From: Acidobacteriota bacterium
GTDB taxonomy: Bacteria; Acidobacteriota; Blastocatellia; Pyrinomonadales; Pyrinomonadaceae
Length of the DNA: 9,835 nt
NCBI GenBank assembly: GCA_013696385.1
Contig: JACCYR010000057.1
Span: 1-9,835 of the forward strand
Direction: 5' to 3'
Positions 1 through 5,761 of this stretch are shown here, piece by piece. Within the stretch, counting starts at the first letter, position 1. The number at the start of each line of letters is the position of its first letter. The translations under genes and the position numbers were made by a program. The notes under the pieces are model-generated. The model saw only the letters and a program-made list of their open reading frames with translations. It did no database searches and was not told the DNA's origin.

Positions 1-222
1 GCTCTTAGTTGCAAAGAGCCAACTAAAGTTGGAACTCAAAACTTTCCCTTACACTTAATCTAAAACTGCTCTAGTTACAGAAACACAGAGATTTAAAAGA
101 AAATTAGCCGCAAAAAGGCACAAAAGACGCAAAAGATAAATAAAAATCTTAGCTTATTAGCGTAAAGAGGCGAAATGGTTAAATTATTCTCTATGTTCTT
201 GCCTTTGTGGTGAAATAATTTT
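1..222. repeat. Intergenic region with small palindromes and GCAAAG-type repeat
   Basis: No gene is visible in these 222 bases. Two adjacent small hairpins open the window: GCTCTT (1-6) pairs with AAGAGC (14-19), and CCAAC (19-23) pairs with GTTGG (28-32). Positions 108-135 hold a run of CCGCAAA/GGCACAAAA/GACGCAAAA units. An imperfect inverted counterpart, with the core TTCTTGCCTTTGTGG, lies at 196-210 just before the cdsA start. Similar GCAAAG-rich sequences recur upstream of icd (6589-6625 and 6692-6717), so this looks like a dispersed intergenic repeat rather than gene-specific sequence. I see no convincing promoter, though one must exist for cdsA unless transcription enters from upstream. 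Confidence 0.5.
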
Positions 223-1071
223 ATGAATGAACGCCTTATAACCGCGCTCTTTGCGCTTCCTGTTTTGATTTTATCAATCGTTTTGCCGTATTTTCTGCCA
301 AACTATTCGGCGGCGAATTGGCTTTTTGTGATTATCGCCGCCGCCGCGCTGGTCGCCGGACTTTTTGAGTTTTACACGCTGACAAAAACACTCGAACTCA
401 AAGCCGATGCTTCAACCGCATATCTCGGCGCGGCGGCTTTTTTTATCGCTTTTCTTTTCGACGCGCCAACCAAAACGCCTGATTTGTTGCTTTTGACAAT
501 TGCGCTTTTTGTAATTGCGGTTCTCGTAACGCAGACATTTCGCTTTCAAAAAGATTTTACGAAAATGTTGACGGGCATTGGCGTGACGATTTTGGGCGTT
601 TTTTTTGTTGTGTTTTTGGGCGGCTTTCTGGTTTCAGTGCGCGTCGGTTTTGAAACCTTTCCGGGTCTTTCGACTAAACTTCTCGGATTTTTCTTTCTTG
701 TGGTAATGGGTTCAGACACGGGCGCGTATTATGTTGGAAAAAAATTTGGCAAACGCAAACTCGTGCCGAAAATCTCACCGAATAAAACTTGGGAAGGTTT
801 TGTCGGCGGAATTTTGCTGGCAATTGGCTTTGCCGCACTTTCTACATTTTTATTTTTCCCCGAACTACCTTACCAAGTTTCGATTCCGCTGGCAATAGTG
901 ATGAGCATTGTCGGCGTTGGCGGCGATTTAGCGGAAAGCGCAATGAAACGAGGTGCGGGTGCAAAAGATACGGCAAATATCTTGCCCGGACACGGCGGTT
1001 TGCTCGATAGATTGGACAGTCTGCTGTTTAACGCGCCGATTCTTTATTATTTTGCGCGATTTTATTTTTAA
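223..1071 (+). CDS. cdsA: Phosphatidate cytidylyltransferase (CDP-diglyceride synthase)
   Basis: This 282-residue integral membrane enzyme transfers CMP from CTP to phosphatidic acid, giving CDP-diacylglycerol, the precursor of bacterial phospholipids. Hydrophobic segments run through most of the protein (about 4-26, 32-50, 66-80, 87-104, 116-137, 153-165, 193-212 and 221-233). The family signature fills the C-terminal third: SPNKTWEGFVGG at 185-196, GGDLAESAMKR at 233-243, and the catalytic-region motif PGHGGLLDRLDSL at 255-267 with its conserved Asp and Arg residues. Length is normal for bacterial CdsA. The start ATG is preceded only by a weak GGTGA (208-212) that belongs to an intergenic repeat; the N-terminal sequence MNERLITALFALP is typical of the family, which supports this start. 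Identification is firm. Its neighbour on the 3' side is convergent, with a long hairpin between. Confidence 0.95.
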   Translation: MNERLITALFALPVLILSIVLPYFLPNYSAANWLFVIIAAAALVAGLFEFYTLTKTLELKADASTAYLGAAAFFIAFLFDAPTKTPDLLLLTIALFVIAVLVTQTFRFQKDFTKMLTGIGVTILGVFFVVFLGGFLVSVRVGFETFPGLSTKLLGFFFLVVMGSDTGAYYVGKKFGKRKLVPKISPNKTWEGFVGGILLAIGFAALSTFLFFPELPYQVSIPLAIVMSIVGVGGDLAESAMKRGAGAKDTANILPGHGGLLDRLDSLLFNAPILYYFARFYF

Positions 1072-1089
1072 CTAAACTCTTTGCATTTA

Positions 1090-1157
1090 CTTGGCGAGCT
1101 TTGTTTCTCAAGCGGGAGAATTTTTCGTTTCCCGCTTGAGAAACAAAGTTCGCCAAG
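1090..1157. terminator. Long hairpin between convergent genes
   Basis: Arms 1090-1117 and 1130-1157 are inverted copies matching at 27 of 28 positions. The exception (1098 against 1149) is a G.U wobble in plus-strand RNA and a C/A mismatch in minus-strand RNA. The loop is 12 nt (1118-1129). It starts 18 bp after the cdsA stop and ends 6 bp before the 3' end of the opposing gene, the place for a bidirectional terminator. No clear U-tract follows on either strand, so it may instead stop transcripts less classically, protect 3' ends, or be an inserted palindromic element. Confidence 0.65.
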
Positions 1158-1163
1158 AAAGAA

Positions 1164-1709
1164 TTATTTATCTTCAAAATCTTTCGCATATATATTCACC
1201 AGCCAAACGGGAATCGGCAGCCACGAAAAAGCGTTGCCATAAGTTCTTTTATTGAGCCGTTCAATGCGGTTTTCGGTTTGTTCCTGAAATTTTTCGGGCG
1301 GCAAATCCGCTTCTTTTTCATAACAAGCGTGAGAAATACACGGCGCGGGTTTTGCGTCTGAATGCACAAGACAACCAACGCCTTTTTCAAAAAGCGGACA
1401 GGCGAAAGTTTGTCCAAAGGTATTGCCCGAAGTTTTCAAATCGTATTTTTCTACTGTTTCTTTAGCCCGCTCAAAAATTCTGCGTTGTTTTTCTTCGCTT
1501 AATTTCCCCAAAGTTTCACGAATCGCTGCGGCTTCGAGTTTTGTAATATGAACATTGACGAAATGCGCGTCGAGACAGCACACGCCTTGTGTTTCGCACG
1601 TTAGACAGCTTTTCGCGTTGTGTTCGTATTTGATTTTTATAAACTCATGATACGCCGTTTTGAGTTTTTTTAGCTGTGTCAAGGCTGTTGTTTCGGAAAG
1701 TGTTTTCAT
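1164..1709 (-). CDS. YkgJ-type cysteine-cluster protein, putative Zn/Fe chelating
   Basis: This 181-residue protein is probably cytosolic, with no signal peptide or membrane segment. Eight cysteines are arranged as in the YkgJ (UPF0153) family: C35, C38 and the pair C44-C45 (CLTCETQGVCC), then C104 (FACPLF), C113 (GCLVH), C124 and C129 (PAPCISHACY). In that family the cysteines are thought to bind Zn or an Fe-S type cofactor; no biochemical role is established, so none is assigned. The start ATG is preceded by an A-rich stretch without a strong ribosome site. The gene is divergent from the peroxiredoxin, whose start is 56 bp away, so the two may share a control region, and both have redox-active residues; a functional link is only an inference. 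The C-terminus has a Trp-rich stretch (FSWLPIPVWLV, 161-171). Confidence 0.8.
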   Translation of the reverse strand: MKTLSETTALTQLKKLKTAYHEFIKIKYEHNAKSCLTCETQGVCCLDAHFVNVHITKLEAAAIRETLGKLSEEKQRRIFERAKETVEKYDLKTSGNTFGQTFACPLFEKGVGCLVHSDAKPAPCISHACYEKEADLPPEKFQEQTENRIERLNKRTYGNAFSWLPIPVWLVNIYAKDFEDK

Positions 1710-1728
1710 TTTCTTTTGTCCGCCGTGT

Positions 1729-1734
1729 TACAAT
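1729..1734 (+). promoter_or_regulatory. Possible -10 element for the peroxiredoxin gene
   Basis: TACAAT at 1729-1734 lies 31 bp before the peroxiredoxin ATG in the 56-bp divergent gap. No good -35 hexamer is found 16-18 bp upstream. On the opposite strand TAAAAT (1737-1732) could serve the YkgJ-like gene. Both calls rest on hexamer likeness alone. Confidence 0.3.
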
Positions 1735-1765
1735 TTTAACAAAATTTTATTTTTCGGAGAAAATT

Positions 1766-2224
1766 ATGCTTAAAGAAGGCGACGACGCACCTGATTTTAT
1801 AGTAAAAGACGAAAATGGCGAAGACGTAAAACTATCTGATTTGCGAGGACAAAAAGTTGTATTGTTCTTTTATCCGAAAGACGACACGCCCGGATGAGCA
1901 AAGGAAGTCTGTTCGTTTCGTGATGCAAACGACATTTTTAGCGAGAAAAATATAAAGATTTTGGGAATTTCGGCGGACGATGAAAAATCGCATCGGAAAT
2001 TCATTTCAAAATACAATTTAACTTTTACGCTGCTTGCCGACACCGACCACGCAATTGCCGACGCTTACGGCAGTTACGGCGACAAACAGTTTATGGGAAA
2101 AACTTATCCGGGTGTTTTACGAAAAACTTTTTTGATTGACGAGAGCGGCAAAATTAAAAAGATTTTCGACCAAGTAAAAATTGACGAACACGCCGAGGAA
2201 GTTTTAGAAGCGTTTGGAGAATAA
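1766..2224 (+). CDS. bcp: Bcp/PrxQ-type peroxiredoxin with in-frame TGA at the peroxidatic Cys (putative selenoprotein)
   Basis: Thiol-dependent peroxidase of the AhpC/TSA (Bcp/PrxQ) family, which reduces H2O2 and organic hydroperoxides in the cytosol. Read through the TGA at 1895-1897 it gives 152 residues, the usual Bcp length. The active-site motif P-x3-T-x2-C appears as P37-KDD-T41-PG-[TGA]44, so the TGA replaces precisely the peroxidatic cysteine. The resolving residue follows five positions later (C49, in KEVCSFRD), as in two-Cys Bcp enzymes. Both sides of the TGA read as normal family sequence: APDF at 8-11 and LRGQKVVLFFYPKDDTPG before it, LGISADD, FTLLAD, GVLRKTFLID after it. The start ATG has a good ribosome site, CGGAG ending 6 nt upstream. 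I infer that residue 44 is selenocysteine, giving a Sec-Cys redox pair. Alternatives are a TGC/TGT to TGA mutation or sequencing error. The gene is divergent from the YkgJ-like gene. The sel genes are not in this window. Confidence 0.85.
1898..1942 (+). promoter_or_regulatory. Candidate bacterial SECIS element
   Basis: The mRNA directly after the UGA can fold into one stem-loop. A basal stem pairs G1898-C1899 with G1941-C1942 and A1901-A1905 with U1935-U1939, using two G.U pairs. The upper stem pairs G1911-U1912 with A1932-C1933 and C1914-U1918 with A1927-G1931, leaving U1913 bulged. The 8-nt apical loop (1919-1926) begins C-G-U. Counting the U of UGA as 1, the bulged U is at 19 and the loop G-U at 26-27. 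In the E. coli fdhF SECIS, which SelB recognises, they are at 17 and 23-24, so the layout matches closely. The hairpin overlaps conserved coding sequence, so chance folding is not excluded. Confidence 0.65.
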
Positions 2225-2313
2225 AAAATAAAGAGAAAATTAAATTGCTTTTGCAGGTTTTTGCGGCAAAAACAATCTGAAATTTTTTGTATCGAACTGC
2301 GGTTAAACTAGTT
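2225..2313. other. Gap between convergent genes with weak hairpin
   Basis: A/T-rich non-coding stretch after the peroxiredoxin stop. GTTTTTG (2257-2263) and CAAAAAC (2267-2273) form a 7-bp stem with a 3-nt CGG loop. A T-run (2283-2288) lies 9 nt further on. It may be a weak terminator for the peroxiredoxin transcript, but the stem is mostly A-T. Confidence 0.35.
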
Positions 2314-2397
2314 TTATTTTAATTGCTTCTTATTCTCTATTTTCGGACGCAAAACGCTTCCGACAACGCGGGTTATCAACGAATTTGGCGTTAGTGT
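2314..2397 (-). pseudogene. Untranslated C-terminal continuation of the SDR gene past its TGA
   Basis: Beyond the TGA at 2398-2400 the same frame stays open for 27 codons to a TAA at 2314-2316. It reads TLTPNSLITRVVGSVLRPK followed by a Lys-rich tail. The block P-x-S-L-[IV]-x-R-[IV]-V-G-x-[LV]-x-R-P is the usual C-terminal end of this SDR group, and the total with one residue at the TGA would be 263, close to the usual length. I therefore see a recently interrupted C-terminus, not random sequence. The TGA could come from CGA or TGG by one transition, or be a sequencing error. I found no convincing SECIS-like hairpin after this TGA. Confidence 0.6.
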
Positions 2398-3105
2398 TCA
2401 AAAAACCGAGCCGATATAATTTGTCCAGCCTGAAACAATCTGCGCTTTTCCGCGACTAACGCCTTTCAGAGCAGTTTCGACAACTTCTTCGGGCGTTTGC
2501 ATACCTTTCGTTTGAAGCGGTTCGGCATCGGCGGCGTTAAAAAAATTTGTGTCCGTCGGACCCGGACAAAGCGCGGTAACGGTGATATTAAACGGGCGAT
2601 TTTCTTCGGCAATCGCTTCGGAAAACGAGCGCACAAAGGCTTTTGTCGCCGCATATGTCGCCATAAACGGAACAGGCTGAAAACTTGCGGTTGAAGCGAC
2701 ATTGATAATCGTTCCCTTGCCGCGTCCGCGCATTTTTTGCAGATAACGATACGTCAGCGCGACTAATGCCATGATGTTCAAATTGATCATCTCGAGTTCG
2801 GTTTCAAGCTCAAGTTCAGCAAAATCGCCCATCGAACCGAAACCTGCATTGTTTATCAGCCATTCAACTTCCATGCCGTGTTTTTCGGTTTCCCAGAAAA
2901 GGCGCAAATCGGCTTCGTAATCAATTAAATCAATGGCGATGTAATGCGCCGTGATTCCGTATTTCAGCATCAATTCATCGCAAAGCATGTGCAGTTTATT
3001 TTCAGAACGCGCCACTAAAACCAGATTATGTTTTTCCGCCGCCAACCGCCGCGCAAACGCTTCGCCGATGCCGCTCGATGCGCCCGTGATAAGTGTTACC
3101 TTCAT
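2398..3105 (-). CDS. Short-chain dehydrogenase/reductase, C-terminally shortened
   Basis: Classical SDR, a soluble NAD(P)H-dependent oxidoreductase of the DltE/YqjQ-like group; the substrate cannot be told from sequence. The Rossmann cofactor motif TGASSGIG is at 7-14, the structural NNAG at 85-88, and the catalytic set is N110, S138, Y151 and K155 (YAATK). PGPTDTNFF at 181-189 is the usual post-catalytic loop. The product as terminated is 235 residues, about 28 short of relatives, and the missing end is visible in frame after the TGA (2314-2397). The lost part lies after the catalytic core, in the region that often closes the substrate pocket or the subunit interface, so the enzyme may or may not be active. 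The start ATG gives the normal N-terminus MKVTLITGASSGIG; no strong ribosome site is seen. It is convergent to the peroxiredoxin. Confidence 0.85.
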   Translation of the reverse strand: MKVTLITGASSGIGEAFARRLAAEKHNLVLVARSENKLHMLCDELMLKYGITAHYIAIDLIDYEADLRLFWETEKHGMEVEWLINNAGFGSMGDFAELELETELEMINLNIMALVALTYRYLQKMRGRGKGTIINVASTASFQPVPFMATYAATKAFVRSFSEAIAEENRPFNITVTALCPGPTDTNFFNAADAEPLQTKGMQTPEEVVETALKGVSRGKAQIVSGWTNYIGSVF

Positions 3106-3114
3106 AAAATTAGT

Positions 3115-3297
3115 CTAACCGCAAAAACCTGTCTTTGGAAATCGCGTAAAAAACACATCCCGCGCCGTAATGTGTTTGATTTTCTCATATTTCATTCGGC
3201 ATTTTTCCATAATTTCGCCGCGAATCTTTGTTTTCAAGATATGCGATAATGATGACAATTCTTTCTGGATGTGCTTTTTCAAATCCATATTTGAGCC
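3115..3297 (-). pseudogene. Frameshifted C-terminal remnant of a GNAT acetyltransferase
   Basis: Just downstream of the intact GNAT gene, two minus-strand frames together recall the end of a second GNAT protein. The first frame (to about 3215) reads LKYGFEKAHPERIV, then AYLENKDSRR; the next frame continues (from about 3213) with IMEKCRMKYEKIKHI. The intact neighbour has MRYAFEQLNAEKLVAVARPENTASRRVMEKLGMKF at the same places, shown here only as a comparison of short blocks: YGFEK/YAFEQ, ENKDSRR/ENTASRR, IMEKCRMKYE/VMEKLGMKFV. The frame change falls at CGAAATTATG, where a single extra A would explain it. The N-terminal two thirds and the acetyl-CoA motif are missing. It probably arose from a tandem duplicate that decayed. 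Confidence 0.7.
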
Positions 3298-3311
3298 GCG
3301 CCGATGCACAT

Positions 3312-3833
3312 TCAAAACTGATGCTGTCGCCGTTTCTCCCATTCGCTTTTACTGATTGAGTATTGCACCAAAGTTTGACTGTAAAAAGTGCCGGTCTTGA
3401 CAAATTTCATTCCGAGTTTTTCCATCACACGCCGCGAAGCAGTATTTTCGGGACGCGCCACCGCGACGAGTTTTTCGGCGTTCAGTTGCTCAAAAGCATA
3501 TCGCATAAATTTTTCGGCGGCTTCGGTGGCAAAACCTTTTCCCCAATACGCTTTGTCAATTGCATAACCGATTTCCATTTCGCCGGTTTCCTTCAAACGC
3601 CAGATGCCACACCAGCCCAAAAATTTATTTGCATTTTTTTCGATAACCGCGCAAAATCCAAGTTTGTCGGTGTTCCAATGCGCCGAAACAAGTTTTATCC
3701 AATCGAAGGATTCTTTGCGCCCTTGCGGTTCGCGGATAAAGCGCATTATATCTTCATCGCTTCGCATCGCAAAAATTTCGTCCACGTCGCTCTCGATAAA
3801 CGGACGCATAATTAGTCTTTCGGTTTCCAGCAT
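3312..3833 (-). CDS. GNAT family N-acetyltransferase (RimJ/RimL type)
   Basis: This 173-residue cytosolic enzyme should transfer an acetyl group from acetyl-CoA to an amine; the acceptor is unknown, with protein N-termini, antibiotics or small amines all possible in this group. The N-terminus LETERLIMRPFIESDVDEIFAM is the standard opening of RimJ/RimL-like proteins (shown in pieces: ETERL at 3-7, RPF at 10-12). The acetyl-CoA-binding part follows at about 87-107 with GEMEIGYAI and YWGKGFATEAA, where the Q/R-x-x-G-x-G/A loop is represented by WGKGFA. The late motif ENTASRRVMEKLGMK, conserved for acetyl-CoA packing, is also present. It ends with a TGA at the usual place. There is no ribosome site before ATG 3833; a repeat array begins 7 bp upstream. 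A decayed paralogue lies immediately downstream. Confidence 0.9.
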   Translation of the reverse strand: MLETERLIMRPFIESDVDEIFAMRSDEDIMRFIREPQGRKESFDWIKLVSAHWNTDKLGFCAVIEKNANKFLGWCGIWRLKETGEMEIGYAIDKAYWGKGFATEAAEKFMRYAFEQLNAEKLVAVARPENTASRRVMEKLGMKFVKTGTFYSQTLVQYSISKSEWEKRRQHQF

Positions 3834-3839
3834 AAAAAC

Positions 3840-3890
3840 AATTACGAATTACGAATTACGAATTATGAAAAGAAATCGTAATTCGTAATT
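3840..3890. repeat. AATTACG tandem heptamers forming a 15-bp hairpin
   Basis: Three direct AATTACG units run from 3840 to 3860. An inverted copy, TCGTAATTCGTAATT, lies at 3876-3890. The 3847-3861 segment pairs perfectly with 3876-3890 (15 bp, 14-nt loop), and because the left arm is periodic, 3840-3854 can pair too. It fills the 60-bp gap between the DUF1015 gene's 3' end and the GNAT start. It lacks a U-tract and is nearly all A-T outside the C-G pairs, so a terminator role is uncertain; an intergenic mobile repeat is more likely. Confidence 0.8.
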
Positions 3891-3893
3891 GAG

Positions 3894-5120
3894 TTAAATC
3901 AGATGAACCAAAAGTCCGTCACGCAGTTTCGGCTCAAACCAAGTTGATTTTGGCGGCATAATTTCGTTCATATCGGAAACAGCAAAAAGGTCGTCCATTG
4001 TTGTCGGAAAAAGCGAAAATGCGAGCAATGCCGTGCCGTCGTCAACAAATTTTTCAAGTTCGTCCGTGCCGCGTGCGCCACCGACAAAACCGATGCGTTT
4101 ATTTGTTCGCGCATCGTCAATACCCAAAATCGGCTTTAATAAATAGTTTTGCAAAATGCTTACATCAAGCCGTTCGATTGCGTCAGGCGCAGTGATATAA
4201 TTAACCGCAAAATGCAGTTTATACCATTTGCCGTCCATATACAGACAAAATTCGCCGTGATGAGCCGGAACTTTTTCGCCAGTTTTGGTGATGACAAAAT
4301 TTTCGCGCACTTTTTCAAAAAATTCGTCTTTGCTCAAACCGTTTAAATCTTTTATCACGCGATTGTAAGCCAAAATCCGCAAATCTTCCGCTGGAAATAT
4401 TCCTGCGACGACGAAATTATAATCTTCCGCGCCGGTGTGTTCGGGATTTTTTTTCTTTAGTTTCTTCCGCGCCAGATTTGCGCTTTCAATCCGGTGATGA
4501 CCGTCGGCGATATAGAGGAGCGGAACTTCTGCGAAAGCCGCAACAAAATCATCAGTCAAAGCAACGCGCCAAATCATTTGTTTTACACCATCCGAGCAGT
4601 GAAAATTGTAAATCGGCTTGGTTTGCGTCGCTTCAAAAATCAGAGTTTTAATTTTTTCCGTGTTGCGAAAAGCGAGAAAAATCAAACCAGTCTGCGCTTC
4701 GACGGCAAGCATATGATTGGTGCGGTCTTCGACTTTATCGGGACGGGTTTTTTCGTGTTTTTTAATAATCCCAAGTTCGTATTCATCGAGCGAACAGCAG
4801 GCAACCACGCCAGTTTGCGTTTGTGCTTCGGTTGAAAGCTGGTAAATATAGACGCACTGCTCACTTTCCGAAGCAAAAATTTCTTCGTTAATAAAAATTT
4901 GCAGATTTTGTTTGGCACGGGCAAAAATTTCTTCCGCACTCGGATTGGAGTTTTCGGGAAATTCAGCTTCCGAGCGCGTAACGCGCAAAAAACTAAGCGG
5001 ATTTTGTTTAATATATTCGCGCACCTCCGACTCGTAAATCACATCGTAAGGCACACAAGATACAGGCTTTGCTTTTTCCGCCGTCGGACGCAAAGCGCGA
5101 AAAGGTTTAATAATTGCCAC
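3894..5120 (-). CDS. DUF1015 family protein
   Basis: Conserved protein of unknown function, 408 residues from a GTG start. Matches to the DUF1015 family are visible at both ends and in the middle. These are AIIKPFRALRPT (2-13), VPYDVI (about 23-28), the central YIADGHHRIESA, NRVIKDL, and the closing MPPKSTWFEPKLR with DGLLVHLI. The paired histidines in DGHHR suggest a catalytic or metal site, but no activity is established and I assign none. The frame stays open upstream to 5288, but that extra part overlaps the lipoprotein gene, is basic and low in family likeness, and the family normally begins at (M/V)AIIKPFRA. GTG 5118-5120 has the ribosome site AGAGGAG (5137-5131) 10 nt before it. Only 25 bp separate it from the lipoprotein gene upstream, so co-transcription is likely. 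Confidence 0.88.
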   Translation of the reverse strand: MAIIKPFRALRPTAEKAKPVSCVPYDVIYESEVREYIKQNPLSFLRVTRSEAEFPENSNPSAEEIFARAKQNLQIFINEEIFASESEQCVYIYQLSTEAQTQTGVVACCSLDEYELGIIKKHEKTRPDKVEDRTNHMLAVEAQTGLIFLAFRNTEKIKTLIFEATQTKPIYNFHCSDGVKQMIWRVALTDDFVAAFAEVPLLYIADGHHRIESANLARKKLKKKNPEHTGAEDYNFVVAGIFPAEDLRILAYNRVIKDLNGLSKDEFFEKVRENFVITKTGEKVPAHHGEFCLYMDGKWYKLHFAVNYITAPDAIERLDVSILQNYLLKPILGIDDARTNKRIGFVGGARGTDELEKFVDDGTALLAFSLFPTTMDDLFAVSDMNEIMPPKSTWFEPKLRDGLLVHLI

Positions 5121-5145
5121 TCTCCGGGTTCTCCTCTGAAATCTA

Positions 5146-5658
5146 TTACTTTTTATTGGCTGCCGATTCCTCAGCTTGGTTATTGCTGTCGGAAGAGGTC
5201 GGCGCAGGCATCGCTTGTTTTTGCTTTTCAACCATATCCTGCATAAATTTATCAAGCGCGATTTTCCAAACGCCTTCTTCCTTAACAAACGGAATCACCT
5301 CAGAATAGCCAGTTATCTTGTTTTTGACTTCGATACTTGCCGCATCGCCTTCAATTTTTTCCTCGCCTGATTCAATATTAGAACTGAATTTGTTATCGGA
5401 AGTTAATTCAAGTTGACCTTTTATAACCTCATCTACCGAAATTTGCCCTTTTTGTGCTGCGTCTTCATACATCTTTATCGTACCCTTAGAAAAAGTTTGT
5501 TTTATTGTCGCTATATCTTTGCGGTCAGAGGCTTCAATATATGTTTTCAAAGTTTCGGTCGGGCTTGCCGTTTGCTGAGTTGTGCCGCAGCCGAAAATAA
5601 AAAGCGAATACAGCGCGAAGATTATTATCTGATAGATTTTCATATTTCCTTTTTTCAT
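5146..5658 (-). CDS. Putative lipoprotein, DUF4878/NTF2-like, paralogue 1
   Basis: This 170-residue protein has a hydrophobic signal segment (about 8-23) ending in a lipobox-like IFGC with C24 as lipidation site; Phe at -2 is slightly atypical. The mature part opens with SPTETLKTYIEASDRKD, the first helix of DUF4878/NTF2-like lipoproteins. It goes on with KIEGDAASIEVKN and ends the fold with VIPFVKEEGVWKI. The tail is Gln/Ala/Ser-rich and probably disordered. The function is unknown; such proteins sit at the cell envelope. ATG 5658 is preceded at close range by AAAGGAG (about 2 nt gap). A second ATG at 5643, with its own AAGGA, would give a protein five residues shorter with the same signal. 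The neighbouring upstream gene is a clear paralogue. Confidence 0.75.
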   Translation of the reverse strand: MKKGNMKIYQIIIFALYSLFIFGCGTTQQTASPTETLKTYIEASDRKDIATIKQTFSKGTIKMYEDAAQKGQISVDEVIKGQLELTSDNKFSSNIESGEEKIEGDAASIEVKNKITGYSEVIPFVKEEGVWKIALDKFMQDMVEKQKQAMPAPTSSDSNNQAEESAANKK

Positions 5659-5732
5659 ATCTCCTTTTAAAGTTTTTTTAAGTATAACAAAGACTATAAT
5701 GTGAATTGCGAAGTGCAAAACTCAAACAATCG

Positions 5733-5760
5733 CAAATCTAAAATCCAAAACCCAAAATCA
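5733..5760. repeat. Degenerate AAAATCC-type heptamer repeat
   Basis: Four successive 7-bp units with variations (CAAATCT, AAAATCC, AAAACCC, AAAATCA) fill the end of the gap between the two lipoprotein genes. The same heptamer occurs as four exact copies at the purE start (8425-8452), so this is a dispersed intergenic repeat type. Confidence 0.6.
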
Positions 5761-5761
5761 T

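Noticed and set aside
1895..1897. General recoding of TGA as an amino acid in this organism
   Set aside because: TGA ends the GNAT, second lipoprotein, pterin dehydratase and icd genes at natural family termini, and Trp is encoded by TGG throughout.
2398..2400. Second selenocysteine codon in the SDR gene
   Set aside because: The site is a variable position, not a redox cysteine, and I could not draw a stem with an apical loop 16-37 nt downstream; a nonsense change fits better.
3115..3342. Small 75-residue protein gene on the minus strand
   Set aside because: It begins inside the GNAT coding sequence and its middle matches a GNAT C-terminus only after a frame change, so a pseudogene explains it better.
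3363..3815. 150-codon plus-strand frame opposite the GNAT gene
   Set aside because: Antisense shadow of a clear acetyltransferase; no recognisable protein features.
5121..5288. N-terminal extension of the DUF1015 protein from an upstream ATG
   Set aside because: It overlaps the lipoprotein gene in another frame, is unlike the family, and a GTG with AGAGGAG gives the standard family start.
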